NCBI GenBank assembly: GCA_016584305.1
Contig: JACEEZ010003781.1
Location: forward strand, 212,501 to 276,500
DNA from: Chionoecetes opilio
Lineage: Eukaryota; Arthropoda; Malacostraca; Decapoda; Majidae
Length of the DNA stretch: 64,000 nucleotides
Direction of reading: 5' to 3'
Part shown: in pieces, positions 13,597-27,160 of the stretch
Numbering within the stretch: position 1 is the stretch's first letter
How the letters are laid out: every line of letters begins with the position of its first letter
Made by a program: the position numbers and the translations under genes
Notes under the pieces: generated by a model
Told to the model about the DNA's origin: nothing
The model's input: only the letters and a program-made list of their open reading frames with translations
Database searches by the model: none

Positions 13597-13824
13597 CAGG
13601 AGTCAGGTGGCTGGACGGCAAAGCATGGAGGGTGTATAACAGGAGAGGAAGTGTTGGTGTTACGTTTCCTTATCATTTTTCTCCCTGGAGGCTCTGTCAT
13701 GTTTTTGTTTTTATCTTTAGTTCATCTTACGCAATATATTTTCAACTCTCTTCACCTCCATGTTCTTTTCACTTCTTGAGGTTTTTTTTATTTATTTTTA
13801 TTTATAGCTGTCATCCTTTTCCTG

Positions 13825-14493
13825 TACCGTAGATAACAGTGAAGTCGCCAGTTCTACGTTTCTTTGTTATTTACAGACGTGTGGTGGCGTTAATACTTAC
13901 ATTTATACATCCGTGATTTCAGGAAAGTTAGAAGGGGCTATCTGGAAAGTCTGTGTCATTTTGTGTCTTCATCTGTGTCATATTAGGGCTATAAATGAAC
14001 AAATGACAAAAATAAAACCGAGTGGCGACCTCACTATACCTACTACAGTAAAGTCGCCAGCTAGTATTTTAACCCAACAGTTGAGTCGCCACTCTGGGGA
14101 ATTCAGGGAAATTAGAGGTAAAGTAAAACAAGTCTCTATATATATTAGCTGCGGAAGATGCTTGGATATATAAAAATTCCTCTGCCAACGTGAAAATAAG
14201 TTCTATTCAAGTTTGAAAGATCTTGCAAGTCTTGTGTCCTACCGCCCGAAAAGCTACTTGTTTACTGTCTGTCATCGCGCGAAGAAAAACGTGAGAAGCA
14301 AAATGCGCAACAGTTATACTTGCAGCTTCAAAGCATAAAACAACGCTGAAACAGGGTAGATTATACAGTCATGATATAAACTACTGTGTAACATCTTCAG
14401 TGGCACATAAAAATCAGTAGTAATGCTATAATTCGTAATATTTGGCGGCTGGCGACTTCACTGTAGGTGGCGACTTCACTGTTATCTACGGTA
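13825..14493 (+). mobile_element. TA-flanked TIR element H, copy 1
   Basis: Perfect ~24-bp inverted ends, CCGTAGATAACAGTGAAGTC at left and its inverse at right, bounded by TA as in Tc1/mariner-type insertions. GTCGCCA/TGGCGAC motifs recur several times inside (near 14050, 14090, 14450 and 14468), suggesting repeated sub-terminal binding sites. Non-coding. An inverted, diverged copy lies at 20581-21060. Confidence 0.75.
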
Positions 14494-14885
14494 GGCTATA
14501 TAGTTTCCTTTTTCTCTTTATATGTATTCTCCTCTCCTCCAATATCCACCCCTCCTGGAGAGTCAATGAGAAGAAAAGAAGGAAGATGAAGGAAAAAAAA
14601 GGTAGAGGAAAGATAGAAATGACATAGAGGAGTTGTGTAAGCTATTGTCCCATATTCTCTATTTTTCCTTCCCTCTTCCAGCCTCCCCCCCTTGCCCCCC
14701 CCCCCCCCCCCCACCACCATTCCCGCCGCCCCCCACCACTATGCTAGACCTCCGCCACATCATTATTGCGTGGCGGGATTCCAGAAGACGTCTCCTGTTC
14801 CTGATACTTGTTGACGTGTGGAAATTGCGAGATAGGTAACATGTCACCTGTGCGGCGGCGGGGCGGGGCGTGCAGGTACGATAGT

Positions 14886-14994
<109 letters not shown>

Positions 14995-15308
14995 GAAATA
15001 TGAGGATGTCTATTCAAAGAGAGAGAAAATAGTGTGTGAAGGGTGGGTCGTGTGGGAACTAGGGAATAGATCGAAAAGTTCAAAGAGTGATTCATGAAGT
15101 AGTCAAATATTTATGAAACCTTAGGATCTACAAATCACAAAAAGTATAACTAAGAAGGTAAAAAATCATGTAGCAGTGAGGCGGGCTCCACGAATCTGTT
15201 TACTGCATATTCAGAAGCTTTAACAAGTTTTGAATCTGTAATACTGAAATGTTTAGAGGAAAATTTCGCAGATTCAGGTTTCCGGGTGACGCTGTCGTTT
15301 CATTGGTT

Positions 15309-15522
15309 TTAACCCCTTCACGCCCAGATCTTTCCTTTTCTATAACAAAATCTTCTGTTGTCGAGCCATGAAATTACGAAGAGCAACTGAATATATCAAA
15401 TTCGTTAGTCGACAAGGATACTAAACAGGTCATATATATATAATATTGCTTATATTCACTAAAAATTGTCTAATGGTAGCCAAATTACAATGGAAATTAT
15501 GTTCTGGGGTTCAAGGGGTTAA
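15309..15522. mobile_element. piggyBac-like MITE, copy 3
   Basis: 214 bp between TTAA sites, with ends CCCCTTCACGCCCAG and TTCAAGGGG and the same interior as the other copies. Confidence 0.78.
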
Positions 15523-17170
15523 ACACTGATTGATTTTAATGCCACCAAAAAAAAAAGGGGGGGTGGGTTAAAAATGTATAACAGACGGTGAGGAGACACG
15601 TAAAACAAAAACTTCTCCAGTCGTTTTACGAATAAACCCTGAAGTGAACCGGTGTCCAGTAACGCGTCAGGACGGGGCATTGAAATTGGATATCAGATAT
15701 CAAGAATACATGTTCCACACAACTACATAAAGAAAGTCTGGTTCACAAAGCCCAAGTAAGGTAAACAATTGAAGAATGCCATACCGATGAACGAAGCATC
15801 ATAGCAAAGCATCTAAGCCTAAGGAAACCATTGCTATACCTCCCTTTTTTTGCGTTTTTTTTAATGTTTCACTATACCTCTGCCCTCTACTATACACTAT
15901 AAGCATAGCGTCGTGCAAGTTTCGGAGAGTAAGCACATTGGAGCATACTGATAAGAGGCAAATGAATAATGTTTGGATCATCGGAAGCAAGAGAAGGGCA
16001 TCATGGAAGGGTTAATAAACTAGATTTTAAGTATTCATATCGCCATCTACAAGTAACGACATCGCGTAGATAGTTTATACACTGCAACACTGACCACAGA
16101 TGGAAAGTCCTACATGCCGACTATATTTGAGTGAGGTAGAGAAGAAGAAGGAAAGTAGGCGTTGAAGTATAAAAATATAAGCGTGATGGAGGGAAAAGAG
16201 GTTATGGTATATACGGTATAACGAGGCAAGGCAGGACAGGGAAGGGAAGGAGGAGAAGAGGGAAGGAGGAGGGAAGAATGCTACGAGCGAGGCAACAGAA
16301 TAGCAAACAGAAAGAATGTGAGGAAGGAGGAAAAAGTGAGTGCCAGACAGTGCCTCGCAGCCCACACATCGCGCGGTCACTGTGATTTATCGCCGCCGCT
16401 GCAAATCTCATCACTTTTCCTGCCCAAGCCCGCGCATAAGAAGTGCGTTGGTGTGATTCTGGTGATGGTGGTGGTGGTGGTGGTGGTGATGGTGGTGATG
16501 GTGTTGGTGGTGGTGGTGGTGGTGGTGGCCAGACCCGCGATGCAGTTCCCCTGAAAAGTGCTTCTATCTCTTTGTTGCTTTGGTGGTAGCTCTCTCTCTC
16601 TCTCTCGTCTCTCGTCTCTCTCTCGTCTGTCTCTGTGGCCATCCCCTCTTCCCTCGATACTCTTCTCTCTCTTCTTCTCTTTCTGTTTTATTATATTTGC
16701 CAACACGCTTTTTATTCTTGTCCCCGTTTTGTACACCGTCGATTCGTGTTTGTCTGTCAACAGTATTTTTTTTTATATTATAACAATTATTAGTATTCGT
16801 CCATTGCACCATCTATCTCCCCTCTCACCCTTACAAACACGCTACCTTTTCCCCTTTTGCCTCTATCCATTGTTTTCCCATTCATTCCCCGGCCTTCATT
16901 CTCATCCCGTATCCTCCTCAGCTGTTACTCCGTAAGGGTTTTCCATATTCCCTCCATTTTTCTCTAGTTACACTCTCGCTTCATTTCTTTCCATCATCTC
17001 CTATACAGTTCTCTCCATTTCTCACTTCTCTGTCTCTTTTTTTTCACACAGACGGTAATAGCCTTTTAACAGATGCGTCGAGTGGAATTCTAATCTCCAT
17101 TTGCTAACTTCTTCTTTTTTTCCACAAGTATACCTTTTACCTCGAATCTCTACCACTTCTAACTTCTTCT

Positions 17171-17173
<3 letters not shown>
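15523..17173. other. Intronic DNA, no gene seen
   Basis: Contains an imperfect (GGT)n tract at 16460-16528 and pyrimidine-rich stretches. No splice-bordered conserved exon or transposon terminus could be recognised. Confidence 0.5.
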
Positions 17174-17239
<66 letters not shown>

Positions 17240-17500
17240 TAACTACCTCACCCCATTACGTTCTTCAATCGTCTATTTCCCTCTCCTTTTCATTTAAACC
17301 TTTCACCCATTGTCTCAACGCCCTTCCCTTCCCTTCCATCACCTTCCCAGCCCTTCCCTGCATACCACTTAACCGCACCGCCCCCTCCCTGCTACCACTC
17401 TCAACCACCGCCGTTCATAGATCCATTCTCCGATAATTGACTTCTAACATTCACAGCCCCTGGTAATTACTGTGCATACATACATACATACATACAACGT
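17174..17500. repeat. (CT)n and (CATA)n microsatellites
   Basis: (CT)n 17174-17235 and a short (CATA)n 17476-17497, with unassigned C-rich sequence between. Confidence 0.9.
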
Positions 17501-17641
17501 CCCCAGCCTCACCTCACATGTACTTGTCAGGGAGTCAGACCAGGGGCAGGGGTAGGTGGAGGGTGGAGGGTGGAAGGGGGGTGGAGGGCAGCCTAAAGTG
17601 TGGAGAAAAGGTGAATATTAGTGCCCCATATTCTATTTATT

Positions 17642-17853
17642 TTAACCCCTTCACGCCCAGGTCTTTCCTTTGCTATACAAAATCGTCTGTTCTTAGCCAT
17701 AAAATTACGAAAAGTTACTAAATATACCAAATTAGTAAGTATACAAGGATACAAAACAGGTCATATCTATAAAACATTCCGTATATTTACAAAAAATCGT
17801 CTAATGATGGCTAAATTACAATGACAATAACGTTCTGGGCTTTAAGGGGTTAA
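17642..17853. mobile_element. piggyBac-like MITE, copy 4
   Basis: 212 bp bounded by TTAA, ends CCCCTTCACGCCCAG and TTTAAGGGG, interior as in copies 1 to 3. Four copies within 7.5 kb, all in the same orientation. Confidence 0.78.
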
Positions 17854-18344
17854 TGGAAACGACTAGGAAGAGGTACATTTTATTTTTTGGAATGTGATGA
17901 TTATTCCTCCTCTTATCTCTCTTGTGCAAGCTTCCTACACCAACCAACCAACGGGAATATTGCAAGTTGTATGACCTCGTCCTCACTTGATTGCCGCATC
18001 TGTCCTCCCGTTGCGAAATACAAGCCTGTGATTTTTATGATAGTAGAATAGTTTTTATTCTTGTTTGAACTCGTCGCTGTCAGTTCATACTACATAGAGA
18101 GAGAGAGAGTTTTAGTTAGAAGAGTCAAACCATATCATTCACTGGCTGAATTTACCCTGTGATATCATTGTTAAGTAAAGGCGAGTGTGTGTGCGAATGC
18201 AAACCAAGGATAAAGGTTACTCCAAAAGCTGTGAGTGTTATTAGGCAGCGCAGTGTTATGCAATAAATACAAGTAATTGTTTAGCCAGATGAAATGGGGA
18301 TTAGTTTATCATCAATATTGCTGGCACTCTTATCATTACTGTCG

Positions 18345-18377
18345 TTGATACTACTACTACTACTACTACTATTACTT

Positions 18378-18420
<43 letters not shown>

Positions 18421-18477
18421 CACTACTACCACTACTATACTACTACTACTACTACTACTACTATTTACTACTACTAT

Positions 18478-18528
<51 letters not shown>

Positions 18529-18835
18529 CACTTCTACTTCTATTAGGCTACTACTACTACTGATGTGATCGAAGTGGGTACCAAATTGTCTTACTCATTC
18601 TATTCTCACGGTGTTCCGTTCACAATTTTTTTGCAACTCACTCAATGATTTGTTTGATCTAAATTCATGTTTTTCTCGTAAATCCGTGGGACTCGGATTG
18701 ATGATTGTTTCACCATTCTATTTTTCATGTCTTTATATGAGTAATAATGGAAGCACCGTGTACTTCACTAATTGAATATTGATATTCAATATTGATAATT
18801 TTGTTTCGTCATTCGTCGTTGTTTTGTCTCAGTCT

Positions 18836-18875
<40 letters not shown>
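18345..18875. repeat. (ACT)n and (AAT)n trinucleotide tracts
   Basis: Interrupted (ACT)n 18345-18560 and (AAT)n 18838-18875. The long Leu, Tyr or Val frames are repeat translations. Confidence 0.95.
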
Positions 18876-19922
<1,047 letters not shown>

Positions 19923-20580
19923 CCCAGTGAGTTTTGCTATTCTGAATGATAAAGAAAAATGTAGGGTTATTATTCGTCCAGAGAAGTACAGCAATGGATC
20001 TTGATGTGATTAAAAAGACGATTCGTTAAGATGGTCACAGATGGTTCACGTAAGTCATAATTATATGGTATTAAAAGAGTCATAATTATGGTATTTAAAA
20101 ATTATGTTATGAAGTAGCGTGGATAAGTCTGAAGGTGAAGATGATGGGAGTAATAATGTGAGGAGTTGATGATGCGAATAATGTTGAGAATTGGAGAATG
20201 TGATGTTAGGCGTTAGGGAAGGTTTTTTGGGGGTGCAAAATGAATTAATGTACGAGTTTTGCTTACTGAGAGGAAAGTAAAAGGAGAGGATGAGGTAGGA
20301 ATAATAGAGGATCGTTTTTTGTGTCACTTTCATTGTTGTTGTGTTGAAGGAGGGTAATAACATCACCGTAAGCACGCCAGGTGAAGGGCTGACCTGTGAT
20401 ATGTTGTTATTATTATTATTAGTAGTAGTATCATTATCAATATTATTATTTTTTTTATTTTTATTATTGTTATTTTTATCATTATTATCATTATCATTAT
20501 TCTTATGGTAGCAGTTATATTACTGTTGTTATCATCATTATTTTAATATTGTTATCATATCATAATGGTGAAGTTGATAT

Positions 20581-21060
20581 TACCGTAGATAACAGTTAAG
20601 TCGCCACCTGCAGTGATGTCGCCAGCCGCCAAATATTACGAATTATAGCATCACTACTGATTTTGATGTGCCACTGAAGATGATACAGAGTAGTTTATAT
20701 CATGACTGTATAATCTACCCTGTTTCAGCATTGTTTTATGCTTTGTATCTGCAGGTATAGACGGTTTCAAATTTCGCTACGCATTTTTTTTTCGGGCGAC
20801 TACGACAGTGGTACGACACTCAGTAAATAAACACTAGATGGCGACTCTACTGTTGGTAGCCACTTTGTAGATATTTTTGTCATTTGTTCATTTATAGCCA
20901 TAATATGACACAGATGAAGACACAAAATGACACAGACTCTCCAGATAGCCCCTTCTAACTTTCCTGAAATCATGGATGTAGAAATGTAAGTATTAACGCC
21001 ACCACACGTTTGTAAACAGAAAAAAAAGATGTCCTGGCGACTTTACTGTTATCTACGGTA
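20581..21060 (-). mobile_element. TIR element H, copy 2 (inverted)
   Basis: Bounded by TACCGTAGATAACAGT and ACTGTTATCTACGGTA. The interior matches copy 1 (13825-14493) in reverse orientation, for example the CACAGATGAAGACACAAAAT segment near 20910. It is shorter than copy 1 through internal deletions. Confidence 0.75.
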
Positions 21061-21261
21061 GTAATATCTTTAGTAACGGCAACATCGTCATCGTTATTTG
21101 GAATCAGACTGCGGGATTTCAAAAGGAATTCAATCTTCAAAGCAAATAACAATCAGACACAATTCTCACGTCACGTTTGGCGAATTGATTTGATAATTGA
21201 ATTTCTCGATTTATGAATGCGTAATCCAATTTTTTTTTATCACCTAATCGTGCGGGCGCGC

Positions 21262-21264
<3 letters not shown>

Positions 21265-21322
<58 letters not shown>

Positions 21323-21581
21323 ATTCACCCATGGTCTTGTCAATGCGAGCTGGACTCGCGATCGCCAGTTTCACCCACCCGGAGCGAGGTTGGAGCTCAT
21401 CCGATCTTTGGGTAATGCTGGGGCCTCACACACCACACACCTCCATCCCCTTGCTTATGGGAGACAGTAACCGCCCGAATTTGTCAGTGAAAAATCCCCG
21501 GGGGCGAGCGAGGATTCGAACCGGCTATCTACAGAATGGCGCGCCAACGCTCTATCCCCTGGACCATCGTGGTGGTGGTGG

Positions 21582-21647
<66 letters not shown>

Positions 21648-21666
21648 GGTGTGTGTGTCTGTGTGT
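21265..21666 (-). mobile_element. tRNA-derived SINE between two (GT)n tracts
   Basis: On the minus strand a tRNA-like head lies at about 21500-21575. It has an A-box-like TGGTCCAGGGG and an exact B box GGTTCGAATCC separated by about 38 bases, followed by a GC-rich body. (GT)n tracts border it at 21265-21320 and 21590-21660. The distance and lack of a complete cloverleaf argue for a SINE head rather than a working tRNA gene. Confidence 0.6.
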
Positions 21667-22367
21667 CCGTGTCCTTCACCGCACTATCCTTATCATTATC
21701 AGAAATTGGATTTTAAACAGAATACCTGAGAGTTGGGACGCACTGCTTGACTGTATAAAAAGTGTCCATAAGTGTGTGCGGGAGGGGGGGGTCTACATAT
21801 TTAATGCTAACAAAAATAAGCTTGTGAAGCTGATTATGTTTTCCACAAAGATTAAACTACATCTCTCACATTTCATGGTATAGTGAATGTCACCTTCATT
21901 ATCACACACACACACACAACGATTGATTAATTGAGAATAGTAGTTAATGTTAAATCAATATATAACAAGAATGACAGACAGATAGACAGACAGATAAAAA
22001 AAAGGAAGAAGAATTTAGAATACGTAGCTACTACCTTTAATTATGTGAGCCATGATAAATGAGGGAAGAAAATGGAAGTTGGCATGTAGATAAAAAGCAG
22101 CGATAAGTGTTTTGAAGCAATAAAAGAGAAGGGGAAGACAGTGTGCTTGAGGGAAGAGGAGGGAGAGTTGCAGAGCTAAAGGGAAGAATTCTGAAAGTGA
22201 AGGAAACTAGAAGCGAAACTTGCAGCTAGTTAAGCTAAGGGAGCACGAACATCATTAATGAACGTCAAGTTGGCCGAGCCTGGCGTGAGGGGCGGGGTGG
22301 GAGTCAGGGAAGGGACGGGAGGGCAGGGAAAAGGCAAACAATTGAATAAGGTAAAACCGAGGACAAA

Positions 22368-22373
<6 letters not shown>

Positions 22374-22464
<91 letters not shown>

Positions 22465-22488
22465 GGGAGAGAGAGAGAGAGAGAGAGC
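22374..22488. repeat. (GA)n microsatellite
   Basis: Interrupted (GA)n inside the large CAPS intron. Confidence 0.95.
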
Positions 22489-22739
22489 AACCTTCCCTCT
22501 CTCCCTCCCTCCTGAAAGAAGACGGGAGCACATCCTCCACAACTCGGGACAAGGTGGACCTGCTGGCCCAACACTAATGCAAAATGACCGTACAGGACCC
22601 CACCAGGTATCCCCCTTCACTCCCCGTAATGGCAGGCTGACCTCACTCACCATGACTGAGGAAATAGTGCCAGCTGCCTTCTCTACAAAAGAGGAGACGA
22701 AGGCTGTGGGGCGTGGGACCTGACGGGGTAAGGCCCTGC

Positions 22740-23517
22740 GTACTCCGCAGGTGCTCTGCTTGTGCGCGCCGGTGCACACCCCCTTACCAGGATCTTCGAA
22801 GCCACCCTGCGTCACAACAGGTGGTCGCGAATGTGGGGCCAGCGAGGTCGTCCCTGTGAACAAGAAGGGCAGCAGGTCTGAGGCAGCCAACTGCCGTCCC
22901 GTCTCCCTGCTGTCAATCAGTGGTTGGTAAGGTGCTTGAAGGCATCATCGCAGGGGGCCTCACTTCCCACCTTGAGGGCACCTCCTTAGCGGCAGGCAGT
23001 CTGGGTTCCAAGGGGCGCTCAGTCGCGGACCTCAACCTCCTGCTGGTCAGGGAGTGGAGCGACGCCCTTGGACCAAGGGAGACCTACAACTGTTCTAGCG
23101 ATGGACATCGCCAGTGCCTTCAACCGTGTGTGGCACGCCGCCCTGTTGGGAAGGCTGCACGCGGTCGGCGTCACTGTGAGAGGCGAAGCGTCCTGACTGC
23201 GATCACGACGCTCGTGTAATGAACTGTTAGAGCTGCTGCGTGACTACCTGTAGGAGCGACACATGCGGGTCAAGGATAATACCTTGCATACGGATTGTGC
23301 ACAACGGGCAGCAGTCATTCCTACACAAAATTGAGGTAGGTTTGCCACAGGGCAGCCAGCGTATTGGGGTTGGTGCTTTTGAACATCTATATCAGCGACC
23401 ACCTTGTTCCCAGCGCCAGGGCGTATTCGAACCACGTCACCGTGTCGATGGCCTTGTCCCCATGGCACGAAGCATCCACGACGTCCCGCCTCAACACCAT
23501 ACTCGGTAAATTTCTGG
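22740..23517 (+). pseudogene. LINE reverse transcriptase relic, N-terminal part
   Basis: Frame-shifted pieces on the + strand keep the order of a non-LTR reverse transcriptase: PVNKKGSRSEAANCRPVSLL (about 22855-22910), GKVLEGIIAG, then AMDIASAFNRVWHAALLGRL (about 23100-23155), LLELLRDYL (23225-23255), GLPQGS (23340), and the YADD position reading AYSNHVTVS (about 23415-23440). The catalytic Asp pair is therefore lost, and several stops and frameshifts intervene. It is interrupted at 23518 by a copy of repeat K. The LINE continues only after 25627. Non-functional. Confidence 0.7.
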
Positions 23518-23645
23518 TATTACTCCAGATGTAGCTACACCGAATTCAGTTTGGTGAACAAAAGTTTTGATGTGTTTTTAATTCGACTTATCACTATTTG
23601 CAGTTCACCTCACTTCTCGCCAGGTGGCCATAGTGTCGTCTCTCA
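23518..23645. mobile_element. Repeat K, short copy lacking the TTAGG array
   Basis: Contains the two outer ends found in the 24841-25284 copy (CCAGATG...CGAATTCAGTTTGGTG and CAGGTGGCCATAGTGTCGTC) directly joined, without the middle T-run and (TTAGG)n segment. Confidence 0.6.
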
Positions 23646-24118
23646 GAAATGGGGACAAGGTGCTTTAAAGTAATCAGTTAGGCATTTTTATTGTTTTGTT
23701 TATCAGCTGATGCTGTACTTCAATGAAGTTTTTAGTATCCAATGTATATCATAATATGCATACTCTAATATTAATAAACGAATTTCATCGTTGTGTGAAA
23801 ACTAAAAAAATTATAAGGACATTTAACAAATACCAATAGTGAGGCCTGTTACAATGTTAAAACAGTCAGTTCTTACAGACATGCCAATGAGATGTAACTA
23901 GGGACTATATTGAGCCAACTCCTGAAAGGAAAACACATGTCATTGTCTGGAACTATTGAAATAATGGCATACATTATAAAGGCTGGGGCTTCAGTGGCAA
24001 TCATATGCCGCAGCCTTTCCCGCTGCCAGGCGCACGAGAGTCCGCATGTCACGGCTGGGCCGGCTGGCCATAAACATTAGAAGTACGATGACTTAATTGT
24101 GTTTGTGTTAACTGGACC

Positions 24119-24120
<2 letters not shown>

Positions 24121-24205
<85 letters not shown>

Positions 24206-24353
24206 ATGATAGTAGTAATAGTAGTATTTATTATATTACAATAAATCGTATGTAGGAGGAGGAGGAGAGCCGTGTTACCTCCACTCCCCCTCCTTCCCTT
24301 CCTTCCTCCCTCCTTCTCTCCTCCCTTCCTTCCTTCTTACCTTTCACATATTA

Positions 24354-24444
<91 letters not shown>

Positions 24445-24538
24445 AGGTACCATATTAAATATTTTAAGTTTAATTATCATTTCATTTCATTCCATTTCAT
24501 TTCAGATTTTGTCTCCTGAACAGTACCAGTTAATAGCT

Positions 24539-24600
<62 letters not shown>
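24121..24600. repeat. (CT)n, (CT)n and (GA)n tracts
   Basis: (CT)n 24121-24203, (CT)n 24358-24441 and (GA)n 24543-24600. The opposing CT and GA tracts, 100 bp apart, could pair as a hairpin. Confidence 0.95.
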
Positions 24601-24603
<3 letters not shown>

Positions 24604-24840
24604 ATGTCGACAATAATGACACAACTTGGCAACCTAATTTTAAGAGGAAAGCATGTGGTGTGGTTGTCATGGTAACGAGCAGCGTCCTGTGGGTAGATAT
24701 TGTACTGCTGATCATTTAATTAAAAGATTATATATATATATTACCCAACATACAAAAAAAGAAAGAGAAAAATGCACTGGTTAAATGTATAGAGAAAAAT
24801 GTTCTTATATTGAGAGGTTTATAGTTGTCCACATATTTTT

Positions 24841-25284
24841 GAGACGACACTATGGCCACCTGGCGAGAGGTGAGGTGAACTACAAACAGTGATAAGTCGA
24901 ATTACCAGTAATCTGCTAACCGTTTCTGTCGCAAATCCTTTTTTTTTTCTTCTTTTTTTCCCTTGTGATTTGCACCAAAAATGACACAAAAAAAGATTGA
25001 ACCTAACCTAATCTATACCTAACCTAACCTAACCTAACCTATCCTATGTCTAACATAACCTAACCTAACCTTTACCTGACATAACCTATAAACTAACCTA
25101 CCTAACCTAACCTATACGGAACATAACCTAACCTTTACCTAACAAACAAAACAAAAAAAATAGCGACAGAAATGGTTAGCAGATTCAATTCAAAATTAAT
25201 TGTAAATTAATTCAAAACATCAATACTCCAGAAAAAAATTGTTTCGTCCACCAAAGTGAATTCGGTGTTCATCTGGAATAATAT
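24841..25284 (-). mobile_element. Repeat K, long copy with (CCTAA)n array
   Basis: Outer ends GAGACGACACTATGGCCACC and CACCGAATTC...CATCTGGAAT. Inside, ATCTGCTAACCGTTTCTGTC is inverted as GACAGAAATGGTTAGCAGAT, flanking an imperfect (CCTAA)n array at 25005-25135. The array therefore sits in the loop of a palindrome within the element. Confidence 0.7.
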
Positions 25285-25378
25285 CGAATAAAGGGTGTCT
25301 CACTATTTTGATTAAACCATTGTTCCACACAATACCGTGCTTTATGATAATAGAAATTGAGAAAGTCAACCTACAAGT

Positions 25379-25629
25379 GAATCTTCATGTGGGTAAATTT
25401 GGGCTGGCTGATCTTCATGTGGGTAAACCTGGAGTGGCTGATCTTTATGTGGGTAAAACTGGAGTGGCTGATCTTTATGTGGGTAAAACTGGAGTGGCTG
25501 ATCTTTATGTGGGTAAAACTGGAGTGGCTGATCTTCATGTGGGTAAAACTGGGCTGGCTGATCTTCAGGTGGTAAAATTGGGGTGGCTGATCTTCATGTG
25601 GGTAAAACTGGGCTGGCTGATCTTCATGT
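25379..25629 (+). repeat. 30-bp minisatellite, ~8 units
   Basis: Unit GATCTTCATGTGGGTAAAAC plus TGGAGTGGCT, nearly perfect. One 29-bp unit breaks the frame. The last partial unit runs directly into the LINE C-terminal relic at 25630, so the array arose at the LINE breakpoint. Confidence 0.9.
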
Positions 25630-26175
25630 GATCCACCAATTCAAATCCTGGGGGTCACTTACGACTGCAAGCTGACCTTCAAGGCGCACATCATACAGCT
25701 TGCCAGAACACCAGCGTGGAAGCTGGTCTCTCAGGAGGATCTGGCTCCTTGACAGTTGGAGGCGCCAGCTCCTCTACAAGGCCCAGATCCTCTCATCACT
25801 CGAGTACTCCTGCCTTGCTTGGGGTGGAGCAGCTTCCTCGCACCTCGCGCTGCTCGATAGGGTCCAGCAACAGGCGGAGAGGATTATCCGGGATGGCCTC
25901 CCCGAGCAGCAGGCTGGCCTGCACAGCCTGCCGCACCGTCGGGATATGGCGAGCCTCACCACCCTCTACAAGGTGTAAGAGCAGCGGGAGGCTCACCTGC
26001 GACCGCTCCATCAGCCATCCTGCCGCAGAGGGGCGCACACCTGATCCGTGCGTGATCTGTTCCTCTGGCCACACTACGGTCACACTTCTCAACACCAACG
26101 ACAGTTTACCCAAATGTACATGCGGTGGTGGAACAGGTTTCTAGCCTCGGACAAGTCTCCGGACGGCTTAAGTGT
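25627..26175 (+). pseudogene. LINE ORF2 relic, C-terminal part
   Basis: Joined frames give ILGVTYDCKLTFKAHI, then RRQLLYKAQILSSLEYSC, WGGAASSHLALLDRVQQQA, and later TLYKV and HLRPL. This is the post-palm (thumb and C-terminal) region of a non-LTR reverse transcriptase. Order and strand match the relic at 22740-23517, so one element is probably split by about 2.1 kb of later repeats. Stops and frameshifts show it is dead. Confidence 0.7.
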
Positions 26176-26241
26176 TGCCATACGGGGCTCAGAAATTTAA
26201 CGTGAAGGTTCACGAGTGGCTCAGTGATGTGCGTGTTAAAG

Positions 26242-26387
26242 GTAGGGATGTACTGGAAATCCGGTTGCTATCCGGCTCTCTGGTCTGTTTTTTTACTATC
26301 CGGTATCCGGCCATACTTGAAATATCCGGCTATCCGGCCGGATATCGCTGCTATACATCCCATATATGCTATAAGTCCCATGTCCTG
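26242..26387. mobile_element. Possible hAT-like end with repeated TATCCGG motifs
   Basis: TAGGGATGTACTGG is followed by five to six ATCCGG motifs, ending in the palindrome TATCCGGCCGGATA. A matching TATATCCGGCCGGATATCC lies at about 29950-29968, after the two pogo-like elements, so the two may be ends of one interrupted element. This is tentative. Confidence 0.35.
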
Positions 26388-27160
26388 TACAGGGAGGTCC
26401 CGAAGATACGAGCAGTTAGTTCCACCTGGCATACTCGTAAAGCAAAATCTCGTATAACGAAACACATAACTAATGGTAAAATATAGGTTTGGTTCCAGGA
26501 CCCCATCAATTAAAAAAAAAAAAAAATACATGTTTTTCAAGCTAAAATAAACTATAGCAAACACAACAAACACACAGCGTCTATATTACCCACACTGTAC
26601 TACCTATTCTGTAGAAAAAGCATTCTGAAAGAGAAAATAGAACACAAAATAACATAACTGCACATTAATTAAACATAAAACATGCATAACAAGCAAAAAA
26701 GACGTTGTAATGTAGGGGACACCGCGTGATACAAGAGAAGGTAGTGTAGCAGTCCCAAGGTTGGGTCCGCACACCTGCTAATTACCCCTAAAGGTCAGGC
26801 CGCGCCATATGCTTAATTACCCTTCAGGTCACGCCTTGCTAGGGGTGACCTGACTGCGGTCCCAAGGGTGGGGCCGCACACCTGCTAATTACCCCTAAAT
26901 GTCAGGCCGCGCCATATGCTTAATTACCCTTCAGGTCACGGCTTGCTATGGGTGACCTCACTGGGGTCAACCAAATCCCCCTTTGTCCAGTCCGGGAGTG
27001 GTAGGGCACACATTTTGAGCTTGATAATTTTACTCACCCCAGTTTGAATGTCTTATCATTGGATTTTCGATCTCGTATCTTGAAAATAGACCCTAATTTA
27101 CACATCTCGTATCATCGGATTCTCGTATATCGAATGCTCGTATAACGGGACCTCCCTGTA
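26388..27160 (+). mobile_element. pogo/Tigger-like TIR element E, copy 1
   Basis: Bounded by TA. Ends CAGGGAGGTCCCGAAGATAC and TATAACGGGACCTCCCTG. Non-coding. Contains an A-run (26510-26526) and a tandem duplication of about 114 bp (26755-26985, CACACCTGCTAATTACCCCT). It shares its right TA with copy 2, head to head. Confidence 0.75.

Noticed and set aside
21500..21575. Possible tRNA gene (minus strand) with exact B box
   Set aside because: The head is fused to a SINE-like body between (GT)n tracts and I could not build a good acceptor stem.
23240..23509. Separate short genes on both strands
   Set aside because: They are shadows of the frame-shifted LINE reverse transcriptase.
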